Below, piece by piece: positions 1-5,581 of a DNA stretch of 7,878 bases (positions are counted from its first letter, which is position 1; each line of letters begins with the position of its first letter). Both the position numbers and the translations under genes were made by a program. Source of the stretch: Chlamydiales bacterium. Its GTDB lineage: Bacteria > Chlamydiota > Chlamydiia > Chlamydiales > FEN-1388. The stretch spans positions 1 through 7,878 of the forward strand of contig JAJFUY010000328.1 in NCBI GenBank assembly GCA_021372185.1, given 5' to 3'. The notes under the pieces were generated by a model. It was not told where the DNA came from and searched no databases. It saw only the letters and a list, made by a program, of their open reading frames with translations.

Positions 1-92
1 TGCAACAATAGTTTTGACTGCACCTTAAAATAACGGTAAAGGGCATAACCAAGTATGCCCGCACCCCCAACAAATAATAAAGTTTTACGCAT
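1..92 (-). CDS. Small membrane protein, N-terminal fragment (cut by window edge)
   Basis: The reading frame starts at an ATG (92-90) two bases after the stop of the preceding gene, in the context TAAGGATG, and runs open to the left edge, giving about 30 residues. It begins MRKTLLFVGGAGILGYALYR and is followed by a basic stretch. That makes one short membrane span at the very N-terminus with a charged tail after it. The N-terminus resembles that of the 87-aa protein at 2263-2526 (LL-x-x-GG-x-G-x-x-x-Y pattern), so the two may share an origin or simply the same glycine-rich span. It is probably another virion or assembly membrane protein of the same operon. The length and any soluble domain lie outside the window and function is unknown. 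Confidence 0.6.
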   Translation of the reverse strand, partial: MRKTLLFVGGAGILGYALYRYFKVQSKLLL

Positions 93-94
93 CC

Positions 95-631
95 TTACTT
101 TTTTACCAAAAAAGCAATGGCTACCAATAACAGTAGGCCACCCGCTCCATATATTAAGTATTTTGTAGTATTAGACCCAGCAATTACACCTGCATCTGGC
201 CCCGATAAGGTAGCTTGCTGCAAAACAGATTGAATTTGAGCCTGCTCTTGCTGCTTACTTAAATTTTCCGCTTGACGAACACAATCGGCTTTTGCAATAA
301 GGCTTTTTAATTGTGCTTCAATATCCCTAACAGGATTTACAAAACGGGGTGCTGCCTTTTGCTTTACCAAATTTTCTAAATCAATTTGAACTACTTGTAG
401 TTGCTTTATAAGAGCATTACAATCGTTAGGGTTAATTGCATCCACTAAATATTTTAGGCGCATTTCGTCCCTTACTTTGGCATCTTTTTGCCTTTCGGAT
501 TCAAAATAACTTTTACCCCGAAGGCTTAAATATGCGTACTCACTATCACGGTCGGTTACAAAAATTTTATTACCGAGCCTGCTTGTATCAAGCGCAGCAA
601 GTTCGTTGTTTTCAATCATGTCTATGGCCAT
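95..631 (-). CDS. 178-aa protein with coiled-coil body and C-terminal membrane anchor
   Basis: I do not recognise the family. The first 60 residues are polar and mixed. Residues about 70-140 are rich in Gln, Glu, Lys and Leu and look helical, probably coiled coil (IKQLQVVQIDLENLVKQ, then SKQQEQAQIQSVLQQ). A short Gly/Pro/Ser linker follows, then a single hydrophobic span at about 158-176 ending in Val-Lys-Lys at the C-terminus. No N-terminal signal peptide is present. By the positive-inside rule the C-terminus would face the cytoplasm, or the interior of a virion with an internal membrane. Two cysteines (71, 117) lie in the helical part. The gap to the upstream gene is 16 bases and to the downstream start 2 bases. 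It belongs to the set of tail-anchored proteins that marks this operon and is likely a minor virion or assembly membrane protein (inference). Confidence 0.8.
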   Translation of the reverse strand: MAIDMIENNELAALDTSRLGNKIFVTDRDSEYAYLSLRGKSYFESERQKDAKVRDEMRLKYLVDAINPNDCNALIKQLQVVQIDLENLVKQKAAPRFVNPVRDIEAQLKSLIAKADCVRQAENLSKQQEQAQIQSVLQQATLSGPDAGVIAGSNTTKYLIYGAGGLLLLVAIAFLVKK

Positions 632-647
632 AAAATTCTTTTTAAAT

Positions 648-1190
648 TTAAGTTACCCGATATGAAATTTTCCTCTCTTGAAGCAATTTGTTCAACTCTG
701 CTGTTTCTTGTGCAGTCAACTCATCCGAAATAGCGGCATATAAATCTCCAGTAAAATCACCCGTACCTATACCACATTGGTCATAGGTTTTAACACCATA
801 TTCCGAAACAAGAGAAAGCCAATCTACATCATTTTTAAGTTGTTTTACAATATTAGCAAGCATAATAAAACTACTACTTGCAAAGGGTAAACGGGAAGAA
901 TAAAATGTGGCAGAGAAATCACACCCACCAAATTGAGTATGAAGTTGACTTGCCCATGCGCTATATTGGCTTTTAGGGAACGACCCCCTCAATCCCGTTT
1001 GCTCTAAAGCCTTCAAATCATTGTTAGTGTTTCGTAGTTGCCTCTTAGCCTTTGCAATGTCCGATACGCCACGTAACTTTCGCACTACACTAATACCGAT
1101 AAGGCCGACTACAACTGCACCGCCTATAACAACAACTCCTTTAGCCCATTGTGGTAGTTCTTTGTAGTATGAAAAGAATCCGTTTGCCAT
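648..1190 (-). CDS. 180-aa protein with N-terminal membrane anchor and globular C-terminal domain
   Basis: Residues 17-36 form one glycine-containing hydrophobic span followed by a basic cluster (VVRKLRG), so the anchor is near the N-terminus. After a polar helical stretch (about 42-66) comes a globular region at about 70-180. It has two parts: one around FGGCDFSATFYSS (88-99), and a C-terminal helical part with the pattern DW-x-x-L-x-x-x-YG (123-132) then L-x-x-x-L-x-x-x-x-x-x-x-LN-x-x-L-x-x-x-x-I-x-Y (150-177). The second pattern reminds me of small helical regions in uncharacterised proteins of Bacteroidota phages, but I cannot name a family. Cysteines 90 and 138 could pair if exposed to an oxidising compartment. 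It sits 3 bases after the 86-aa membrane protein and 16 bases before the next start, so it is co-translated with membrane proteins. Likely a minor virion or assembly protein; function unknown. Confidence 0.82.
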   Translation of the reverse strand: MANGFFSYYKELPQWAKGVVVIGGAVVVGLIGISVVRKLRGVSDIAKAKRQLRNTNNDLKALEQTGLRGSFPKSQYSAWASQLHTQFGGCDFSATFYSSRLPFASSSFIMLANIVKQLKNDVDWLSLVSEYGVKTYDQCGIGTGDFTGDLYAAISDELTAQETAELNKLLQERKISYRVT

Positions 1191-1193
1191 AAA

Positions 1194-1454
1194 TTATTGT
1201 TTTACTTTACCACCTTTAGTTAAATATTCTTTACCGCTGTGTATAAAGGTTTCCAAATTTCTTTTCGTTGCCTTCGCCCACGAACGTAAAAAAGATTCAT
1301 CGAATGTTAATAAGGCTGCGAAATTACCAGCATTACCTGACTTTGAAATTATTGTTGCATAAGCACGTTTGTTCTGTGTTGTAAAATACCACACACCACC
1401 TGCAACGGCTAAAACTGCCAATATCGCTACAATTCCTTTTGTATTATTACTCAT
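1194..1454 (-). CDS. 86-aa protein with N-terminal membrane anchor
   Basis: Residues 6-24 make one Ala/Gly/Val-rich membrane span (GIVAILAVLAVAGGVWYF), preceded by a short polar N-terminus with a single Lys. It is followed by a basic, mostly helical tail of about 60 residues (for example RSWAKATKRNLETFIHSGK). It has no cysteines or catalytic motif. The span could be read as an uncleaved signal anchor; no convincing cleavage site or lipobox is seen. The gene follows the metallopeptidase gene after 14 bases and precedes the 180-aa membrane protein by 3 bases, which suggests joint translation. I do not recognise it. Size and context suggest a minor membrane protein of the virion or of the lysis/entry apparatus. 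Confidence 0.78.
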   Translation of the reverse strand: MSNNTKGIVAILAVLAVAGGVWYFTTQNKRAYATIISKSGNAGNFAALLTFDESFLRSWAKATKRNLETFIHSGKEYLTKGGKVKQ

Positions 1455-1468
1455 ACGATTGATTAAAG

Positions 1469-2257
1469 TTACTCAAAAAATATTAGGTTTTGATTTTCGT
1501 AGTTGTCAATAAATGCTTTAATCCTTTCATAACGCTCCTTGTTTTGATAAGAGGGAGTATCAATAAAAGTTTTAAGGAACGCTTCATGGGCTTCAAATCT
1601 CGGATAACCAAGACCTAAATATATCATTAACCCGTTTAAATCGGCTTCTGTTTCATCATCAATGTTCTCGTTTACGTAAAAATGGCTATACTCATGGAGC
1701 AAAATAGCCATACGCATAGGAACAGTTGATGTTATGAATTTCTTTTGAGAAACTTGTATTCGGCCACTCGACTTACTAATACGAGCAGGGGTTTCCATTT
1801 CTTTACCCGTATTGCTACTAATTATAGTTGGCAGGTATTCTATGGTGTATTTACCATTCGATGATTTATATGTACCCGATGGTATATGGCCTGCATTAAA
1901 GGCAAATGCAGTAGCAAAGTTGACAAAATTCCTTAATTCATGGTTGCCGAAATCAATAACATCAATCTTTTTTTCAAGCGGAAGTTTTCTTATCTCAAGT
2001 ACTTCAAATGTGTTTTCTTCCTCTTTAGGTCGCTGACCGTATTTTTGGTTATAAATGCTAATTAAAGCCGATTTACCACTAACGGGCATACGAACAAAAA
2101 AAGTAGTTTCGCCATCAACGGTTTTCCACCTATCCGTAAATACTGTATGTTTCTGATTTTCGTCTTTTACCGTAAGCTGTAATTTTTCGGGCTTTTTGGT
2201 TTTGACTTTAATCAAAAGCGTAAACTCTTCGTATCTTGTTGGTATTCTGTAAACCAT
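1469..2257 (-). CDS. Zinc metallopeptidase (HExxH) with beta-rich N-terminal domain
   Basis: The active-site signature is clear: HEYSH at residues 188-192 sits in a hydrophobic helix (MAILLHEYSHFYVN), with the two His as zinc ligands and Glu189 as the general base. About 12 residues on comes DDETEADLNGL (200-210), where Glu204 is the likely third ligand, an arrangement typical of gluzincins whose third ligand lies in an ExxAD-like helix. Residues about 1-95 are rich in alternating polar and hydrophobic residues and look like a beta sandwich; 126-170 is Ser/Gly/Lys-rich and may be a flexible or beta region before the catalytic helix. There is no signal peptide or membrane span, so the protein would be cytoplasmic or packaged in the virion. 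It is embedded among membrane-protein genes. Possible roles are cleavage of virion proteins in maturation, cell-wall or envelope opening at entry, or help in release. The substrate cannot be told from sequence. Confidence 0.85.
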   Translation of the reverse strand: MVYRIPTRYEEFTLLIKVKTKKPEKLQLTVKDENQKHTVFTDRWKTVDGETTFFVRMPVSGKSALISIYNQKYGQRPKEEENTFEVLEIRKLPLEKKIDVIDFGNHELRNFVNFATAFAFNAGHIPSGTYKSSNGKYTIEYLPTIISSNTGKEMETPARISKSSGRIQVSQKKFITSTVPMRMAILLHEYSHFYVNENIDDETEADLNGLMIYLGLGYPRFEAHEAFLKTFIDTPSYQNKERYERIKAFIDNYENQNLIFFE

Positions 2258-2262
2258 TATTT

Positions 2263-2526
2263 TTAAATTGTTACAGTTGCTTTAGCAGGTGCAACGGTAG
2301 CCATTTTTGATGAATCATATCTTTTATAAATCGCTTCGGGGAACAAACTACTTCTCCTATCATCAACAAAAACGGTAGTACGGACTATGGTAGTTTTAGT
2401 ATTGGATGGATTATTTTGTTCCTCTTTTTTGGCTGATTGAATAGCCCGATTTTTCTTATCACCCATCAATAATATGTAGGCAATAACCCCAAGACCACCT
2501 ATTAGTAGTATGTTTTCAAATTTCAT
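2263..2526 (-). CDS. 87-aa protein with N-terminal membrane anchor
   Basis: The protein begins MKFENILLIGGLGVIAYILL, a single membrane span (about 4-21), followed by GDKKNR and a polar tail. The tail has a Lys/Gln/Asn-rich linker (33-45) and a small beta-like stretch (TTIVRTTVFVDDRR, 45-58). There are no cysteines. The start ATG overlaps the stop of the preceding gene as ATGA, which indicates translational coupling, and the next gene starts 5 bases after its stop. The N-terminal span resembles that of the truncated protein at the left edge. Function is not recognised; the coupling to another single-span protein suggests the two are made in similar amounts and may act together. Confidence 0.75.
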   Translation of the reverse strand: MKFENILLIGGLGVIAYILLMGDKKNRAIQSAKKEEQNNPSNTKTTIVRTTVFVDDRRSSLFPEAIYKRYDSSKMATVAPAKATVTI

Positions 2527-2816
2527 TTTTGCGAATTTTTATATAGTTTGTATGCAATAGCGGAAACAATAAGAACACCACCAACTATTAGCACATATTT
2601 GTTGATTCCAAAAACCGTTTTTCCAGAAATATCTTCTCTAAGGCCACCTGCTCTTTGCATTTCTGACCTTGTTCTTTTGAACGAAGTGCTATCGGTAAGT
2701 GATGGTGAAGCTATACCACTAAAACTTGCCATTTTTTCATCCTCCCTCTTTCTCCATTCTTTGTAAGAAAGAGTAGTTCCACTTTCTTTATATTTCTGAT
2801 TCCAACTTTTTTCCAT
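2523..2816 (-). CDS. 97-aa protein with C-terminal membrane anchor
   Basis: The N-terminal 70 residues are highly charged and polar (WNQKYKESG, then EWRKREDEKM, then RTRSEMQRAGGLRED), with no hydrophobic core typical of an enzyme. One membrane span lies at about 73-90, containing VLIVGGVLIVSAIAYKL, and the tail is basic (YKNSQK). It has no cysteines. It belongs to the same class as the other tail-anchored proteins of the operon. The ATG lies one base after the TGA of the 56-aa gene, and the stop overlaps the following ATG by four bases (ATGA). Function is unknown. A small structural membrane protein exposing a positively charged domain, for instance towards packaged DNA or the capsid shell, is a reasonable guess. 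Confidence 0.78.
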   Translation of the reverse strand: MEKSWNQKYKESGTTLSYKEWRKREDEKMASFSGIASPSLTDSTSFKRTRSEMQRAGGLREDISGKTVFGINKYVLIVGGVLIVSAIAYKLYKNSQK

Positions 2817-2817
2817 G

Positions 2818-2988
2818 TCAGTCTTTATTAATATTGGATATTACATTGCTTAAAAATAACCCACCAATACCAAAAGCACCCATGTATAAAGCCGTTTTAC
2901 CTAAAGAGGCTTTTTGTTTCATTGCATACAGAAGCCCTGCAAATACACTAACGGCTACAATTCCCTGTGATACGTTGTTATTCCTCAT
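2818..2988 (-). CDS. 56-aa protein with two membrane segments
   Basis: This short gene fills the space between its neighbours exactly: its ATG (2988-2986) follows the TAA of the 75-aa gene with no gap, and its TGA (2820-2818) ends one base before the next ATG. The product starts MRNNNVSQGIVAVSVFAGLL and ends SNVISNINKD. Two hydrophobic segments are visible, about residues 8-22 and 32-50, joined by a basic turn (MKQKASLGK, 23-31). By the positive-inside rule both ends would point away from the cytoplasm, forming a hairpin. The second segment is glycine-rich (MGAFGIGGLF). The preceding gene also encodes a two-span Gly-rich protein, so the pair may act together as a small pore or scaffold in the membrane. 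This is inference; no family is recognised. Confidence 0.72.
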   Translation of the reverse strand: MRNNNVSQGIVAVSVFAGLLYAMKQKASLGKTALYMGAFGIGGLFLSNVISNINKD

Positions 2989-3216
2989 TTACGCCTTTTT
3001 TTTGACAAATGCTTTTGTTGCTAAACCACCTATTGCTGCGCCAATAAATGCACTTACTACAAGGTTATATCCTCGCTGATAACCAATCAACAAGCCAACA
3101 AGACCACCTATTGCCGTTCCGACAAAAGTTCCTTCTGTGCTTTCCAATATTCGCTCATTATCGCTTTTTGATTTATTGAGCGAAATCTTCTCCAATATTT
3201 GTTGCCCGTTTGTCAT
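2989..3216 (-). CDS. 75-aa glycine-zipper membrane protein with internal repeat
   Basis: After a polar N-terminus (1-28) come two hydrophobic segments, about 31-46 and 51-66, and a basic end (VKKKA). Glycines recur every fourth residue at 29, 33, 37, 41 and 45, a long glycine zipper, and Ser55, Gly59 and Gly63 continue the spacing in the second segment. The two segments share a nearly identical nonamer: FVGTAIGGL (31-39) and FIGAAIGGL (57-65), 26 residues apart, consistent with internal duplication. Glycine zippers are known to mediate tight helix packing in membrane oligomers and pores. A holin, a membrane channel for genome passage, or a membrane-curving virion protein are all possible. The ATG overlaps the previous stop as TAATG, and the next gene starts directly after its TAA. 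Confidence 0.78.
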   Translation of the reverse strand: MTNGQQILEKISLNKSKSDNERILESTEGTFVGTAIGGLVGLLIGYQRGYNLVVSAFIGAAIGGLATKAFVKKKA

Positions 3217-3626
3217 TAGTTTCTTTTACGAAGTATTAAGATTAACCCTCCTAAAATGACTACCCCACCGATTATAAAGGGTAAAAATTTACGAACTTGT
3301 GTTCCACCTACTTGTGCTGCTTGTAATTGCGGAACTTGTTGTTCTACAACTACCTGTGATACGGGTTCCGATTGCCTTTGTGCAGCCAGTTTTTCTGCTT
3401 CGGCTTGGGCAAGTCTTTTTGCTTCGGCTTCCGCTGCCGCTGCTGCGGCCTGCGCTTCGGCTATTCTTTTATCTGCCTCTGCCCGAATACGCTCGGCCTC
3501 CTGTCTTGCTTGCTCGGCTTCCCTTTTTTTCTTCCTTGAAGATAAAACGGCAACACCACCTGCGGGCGCAACTAAGGCTAAAAAGTTTGCGTAATCTTTA
3601 TCGGTATATGCTACATCAAAATCCAT
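3216..3626 (-). CDS. 136-aa protein: Ala/Glu coiled coil plus C-terminal membrane anchor
   Basis: Three parts are visible. Residues 1-30 start MDFDVAYTDKDYANF and then become hydrophobic and Gly/Ala-rich (LALVAPAGGVAVL). Residues about 32-85 are a highly charged, Ala-rich helix (RKKKREAEQARQEAERIR, later AEAQAAAAAAEAEAKR) that should form a long coiled coil of about 8 nm. After a Gln/Val-rich linker comes a span at about 114-132 (LPFIIGGVVILGGLILIL) and the tail RKRN. The C-terminal half matches the layout and sequence style of the 235-aa protein encoded just upstream. No signal peptide is evident; the N-terminal hydrophobic patch is short. It could be a stalk or linker between membrane and capsid shell, or part of a vertex or tube. 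The downstream ATG overlaps its TAA (TAATG). Confidence 0.82.
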   Translation of the reverse strand: MDFDVAYTDKDYANFLALVAPAGGVAVLSSRKKKREAEQARQEAERIRAEADKRIAEAQAAAAAAEAEAKRLAQAEAEKLAAQRQSEPVSQVVVEQQVPQLQAAQVGGTQVRKFLPFIIGGVVILGGLILILRKRN

Positions 3627-3644
3627 AGTTTTTTAAATTTAATG

Positions 3645-4352
3645 TTATGCCTTTTTACGAACTGCAAAAAACACAACAGTTCCAACGATTAAAAGACCTC
3701 CGATAACCGCTACGGGTACTACCCATGCGTTTCTTTTTTTAGTGGTATCTCTTGCCCTTGCCGCTTCTGCTTCCGCTGCTGCTGCTTGCGCCCTTGCAAC
3801 TTCAAAACTAATAGCCCTTTGCTCTCCCTCACGGGCAGCATTTTGTTGTAGTCTTGTTGCGGCAATATTAATACCCGCTCCTACCGCTGTATTAATATTT
3901 TCAGGAGAAAAAATACTTCTTAAAGCGTTACCAAAAGCAGTACCTCCTTCTTTTCTTTGGGTAGTTGTAGTAACAGGCGCAACGGGTCGTGGAGTTACTA
4001 TTGGAGTTGTAGTTCTTGTAGTAGTAGTTGTGGTAGGCTGTGTTGATGTGAATGTTTTGCCAAGTGTAGCACCTAACATATCAAAACCACCTACATTAAA
4101 AAACTGCTCATCTACATAGTTCTCAAAATTTTCGTTGGCAAGGCTTGATTGAATGTAAGATTCCAAACCGCTTCTAAACACAAGACTATCCCTTAAAGCC
4201 TTAAATGAAGCATCAAGTATATCTTTATCGGATGCTGTTTCAGGCATTGGCGTACCTGCGCTATCCAACAAAGAAAGTAATGTTTGCCTATCGGTTTCAA
4301 GTAAAATACCTATTGATGCCGAATAAAAATCTGCTGGGTTGTTCAATTTCAT
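3645..4352 (-). CDS. 235-aa protein: helical head, Thr-rich linker, Ala-rich helix, C-terminal membrane anchor
   Basis: Residues 1-80 look like a compact helical domain (SIGILLETDRQTLLSLLD, then DILDASFKALRDSLVF). Residues 77-93 carry an acidic-aromatic stretch, NYVDEQFFNVGGFD. Residues 103-131 are a Thr/Pro-rich linker with six consecutive threonines at 107-112, encoded by a run of ACN codons at about 4005-4034. A Gly/Asn-containing region follows (136-165), then an Ala/Glu/Arg helix at about 178-203, and a span at about 210-231 ending VRKKA. The C-terminal helix-plus-anchor resembles the neighbouring 136-aa protein. Thr-rich linkers are typical of extended, exposed stalks. No catalytic motif is seen. 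A minor virion protein such as a spike, vertex or DNA-delivery component anchored in a membrane is a fair reading. Start: the ATG is 4 bases after the previous stop. Confidence 0.82.
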   Translation of the reverse strand: MKLNNPADFYSASIGILLETDRQTLLSLLDSAGTPMPETASDKDILDASFKALRDSLVFRSGLESYIQSSLANENFENYVDEQFFNVGGFDMLGATLGKTFTSTQPTTTTTTRTTTPIVTPRPVAPVTTTTQRKEGGTAFGNALRSIFSPENINTAVGAGINIAATRLQQNAAREGEQRAISFEVARAQAAAAEAEAARARDTTKKRNAWVVPVAVIGGLLIVGTVVFFAVRKKA

Positions 4353-4356
4353 AAAA

Positions 4357-4740
4357 TTATTTTTTTACGATAATAGCCGCAGCAAGTAATAATGCAGCAG
4401 CCAAAATATATACATTTGTTTCTTTGGTTATAGCGGAAGGTTTATCTCCTTTAGCATCAAATGAATTGAATCTTTCTCTGCAACGGCAAGGGCAATCACC
4501 TGAATAACTTTTGAAATCTTCATTTTTCACGATTCCGAACTGTTCAACTATAATACCCTTATCAGGATGCCCTTCAATAACATCTTTAAGGGCAGGCTCA
4601 CCCTCGGCAGCAACAAGTTGTTGTAAGCATTTACCTAAGTCATCAGCGTTACGAACATTTGTGGCTTTATAGCCATATTTATGCAGAATTGCTTTTGCAT
4701 GATAAGGGTTAGTTGTTGCAACGTAAGAGTAAATATTCAT
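4357..4740 (-). CDS. 127-aa protein with Cys cluster and C-terminal membrane anchor
   Basis: The N-terminal 70 residues look like a small mixed alpha/beta domain (MNIYSYVATTNPYHAKAILH, then NADDLGKCLQQLVAAEGEPA and LKDVIEGHPDKGII). Residues 72-100 are polar and contain KNEDFKSYSGD followed by CPCRC (Cys 83, 85, 87) and RFNSFDAKGD. A single span at about 108-125 ends in Val-Lys-Lys. The three close cysteines could bind metal together with Cys38, form disulfides, or be lipidated; none of this can be decided here. It is the first gene after the hairpin terminator that follows the putative capsid gene, so its expression probably depends on read-through or on a promoter I could not identify. The next gene starts only 4 bases after its stop. 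Family not recognised. Confidence 0.8.
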   Translation of the reverse strand: MNIYSYVATTNPYHAKAILHKYGYKATNVRNADDLGKCLQQLVAAEGEPALKDVIEGHPDKGIIVEQFGIVKNEDFKSYSGDCPCRCRERFNSFDAKGDKPSAITKETNVYILAAALLLAAAIIVKK

Positions 4741-4755
4741 ATTGTGAAATTAAAG

Positions 4756-4794
4756 AAAAAAGGGCAGGGGAATAAGATTCCACCGCCCCTTTTT
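4756..4794 (-). terminator. Rho-independent-type terminator after the major coat gene
   Basis: On the minus strand, after the stop of the 244-aa gene, a hairpin can be drawn. AAAAAGGG (4794-4787) pairs with CCCTTTTT (4764-4757). After a bulged G, a second stem of nine positions (4785-4777 with 4765-4773, one G-T wobble and one T-C mismatch) closes on the 3-base loop CTT. The hairpin runs into six T on the minus strand (4761-4756). It also has a T run on the plus strand, but no plus-strand gene ends there. It lies inside an otherwise continuous gene row, so it probably attenuates rather than fully separates expression of the downstream genes. Confidence 0.75.
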
Positions 4795-4814
4795 ATTTAG
4801 TGATTCGGTTGTAA

Positions 4815-5549
4815 TTAACCCAGACGAGCCTTTACAGTTTCACCACCTACAACAGCTACGCTGCTTTTAACGATGTTCGGGTTACCGAACTGACGAGAAG
4901 CAGGGCGACCAGCCAAGCCACGAGCAAGGTTGATATTGTCAGAGGGGTAGAATTGCATCTGGAATACCGCAGAAGGCAACACGTTGCTGATGGTAATTTT
5001 GGTAAAACCATCAATGCGGTAGAGTTGCTTAACTGCAACTACACCATTTTGTTGCTGATACGGGTCAATAGTTACCACCAGCGTTTTCAAAGCCTGATTA
5101 CCGTTTGCATCCCGTGTGTTCAGGGTCAGCGGTTGGGTAATCTGCGAAGAAGAACCTGCAATGCTTTGAATGTAGGTCATACCAACGCTGAACGGAGAGT
5201 TCATTGATTGGTAGAGGAACTGTTGGTAAGTAATGTTGCTCAAACCGCTGCTGATTGTTACACCACTCACGGTCAAGCTACCACCAGAAAAGCCAACATT
5301 CTGTAAGTACTCATAAGCACCCAAAACATCAAAGTTAGAAACAGAACCAGCGGTGCTATTACTTACGGTGATGATATAAGGCTGCGAAGTAGGTACAGAA
5401 GCACCATTGTTCATGGGCAGACCATCGGCAGAAAAGAAATCTTCGTTTGCGGTAAATTGCAAATCATCATCAATAAAACCATCTGCGTTCAGATAGGCTT
5501 CGTTCGCAAAGTTGCGAGCATTTTCCATGTATTTACGAATGTATGACAT
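4815..5549 (-). CDS. Putative major capsid protein (244 aa, beta-rich)
   Basis: Residues 1-55 are acidic and polar and look like an extended arm; it holds two ADG motifs, YLNADGF (19-24 region) and FFSADGL (39-44). From about 57 on the protein is a succession of short beta-like stretches (YIITVSNSTAGSV, SLTVSGVTISSG, TLVVTIDPYQQQ, TKITISNVLPSAVFQMQF) split by turns, with few Lys and no Cys. It ends with an RPASRQFGNP segment and a final strand. This is the profile of a jelly-roll capsid protein. At 244 aa it has room for one large, or two very compact, beta barrels. The gene is visibly richer in GC and in codons such as AAC, CTG and ACC than its neighbours (33 of 60 bases GC at 4861-4920 against 18 of 60 at 6121-6180). 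It is followed by a terminator and lies one gene from the packaging-type ATPase. Not recognised by name; a secreted or other abundant structural protein is the alternative. Confidence 0.68.
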   Translation of the reverse strand: MSYIRKYMENARNFANEAYLNADGFIDDDLQFTANEDFFSADGLPMNNGASVPTSQPYIITVSNSTAGSVSNFDVLGAYEYLQNVGFSGGSLTVSGVTISSGLSNITYQQFLYQSMNSPFSVGMTYIQSIAGSSSQITQPLTLNTRDANGNQALKTLVVTIDPYQQQNGVVAVKQLYRIDGFTKITISNVLPSAVFQMQFYPSDNINLARGLAGRPASRQFGNPNIVKSSVAVVGGETVKARLG

Positions 5550-5581
5550 GTTTTGTAAAATTTAATTTTTTAAAAATTTGA

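Noticed and set aside
4005..4034. ACN-codon run as a CRISPR-like or tandem DNA repeat
   Set aside because: The codons vary (ACA, ACT) and the run encodes the Thr-rich linker, so it is protein low complexity rather than a DNA repeat array.
3256..4119. Plus-strand open frames of 109-125 codons opposite the coiled-coil genes
   Set aside because: They are complements of Ala/Glu- and Thr-rich coding regions, which yields Ser/Ala/Cys/Val-rich nonsense proteins. They have no leader or operon context, and the minus-strand genes have clear domain structure.
4856..5038. Second minus-strand frame inside the coat gene
   Set aside because: It is an alternative frame of a GC-rich gene with composition driven by the main frame; no coupling or conserved pattern is visible.
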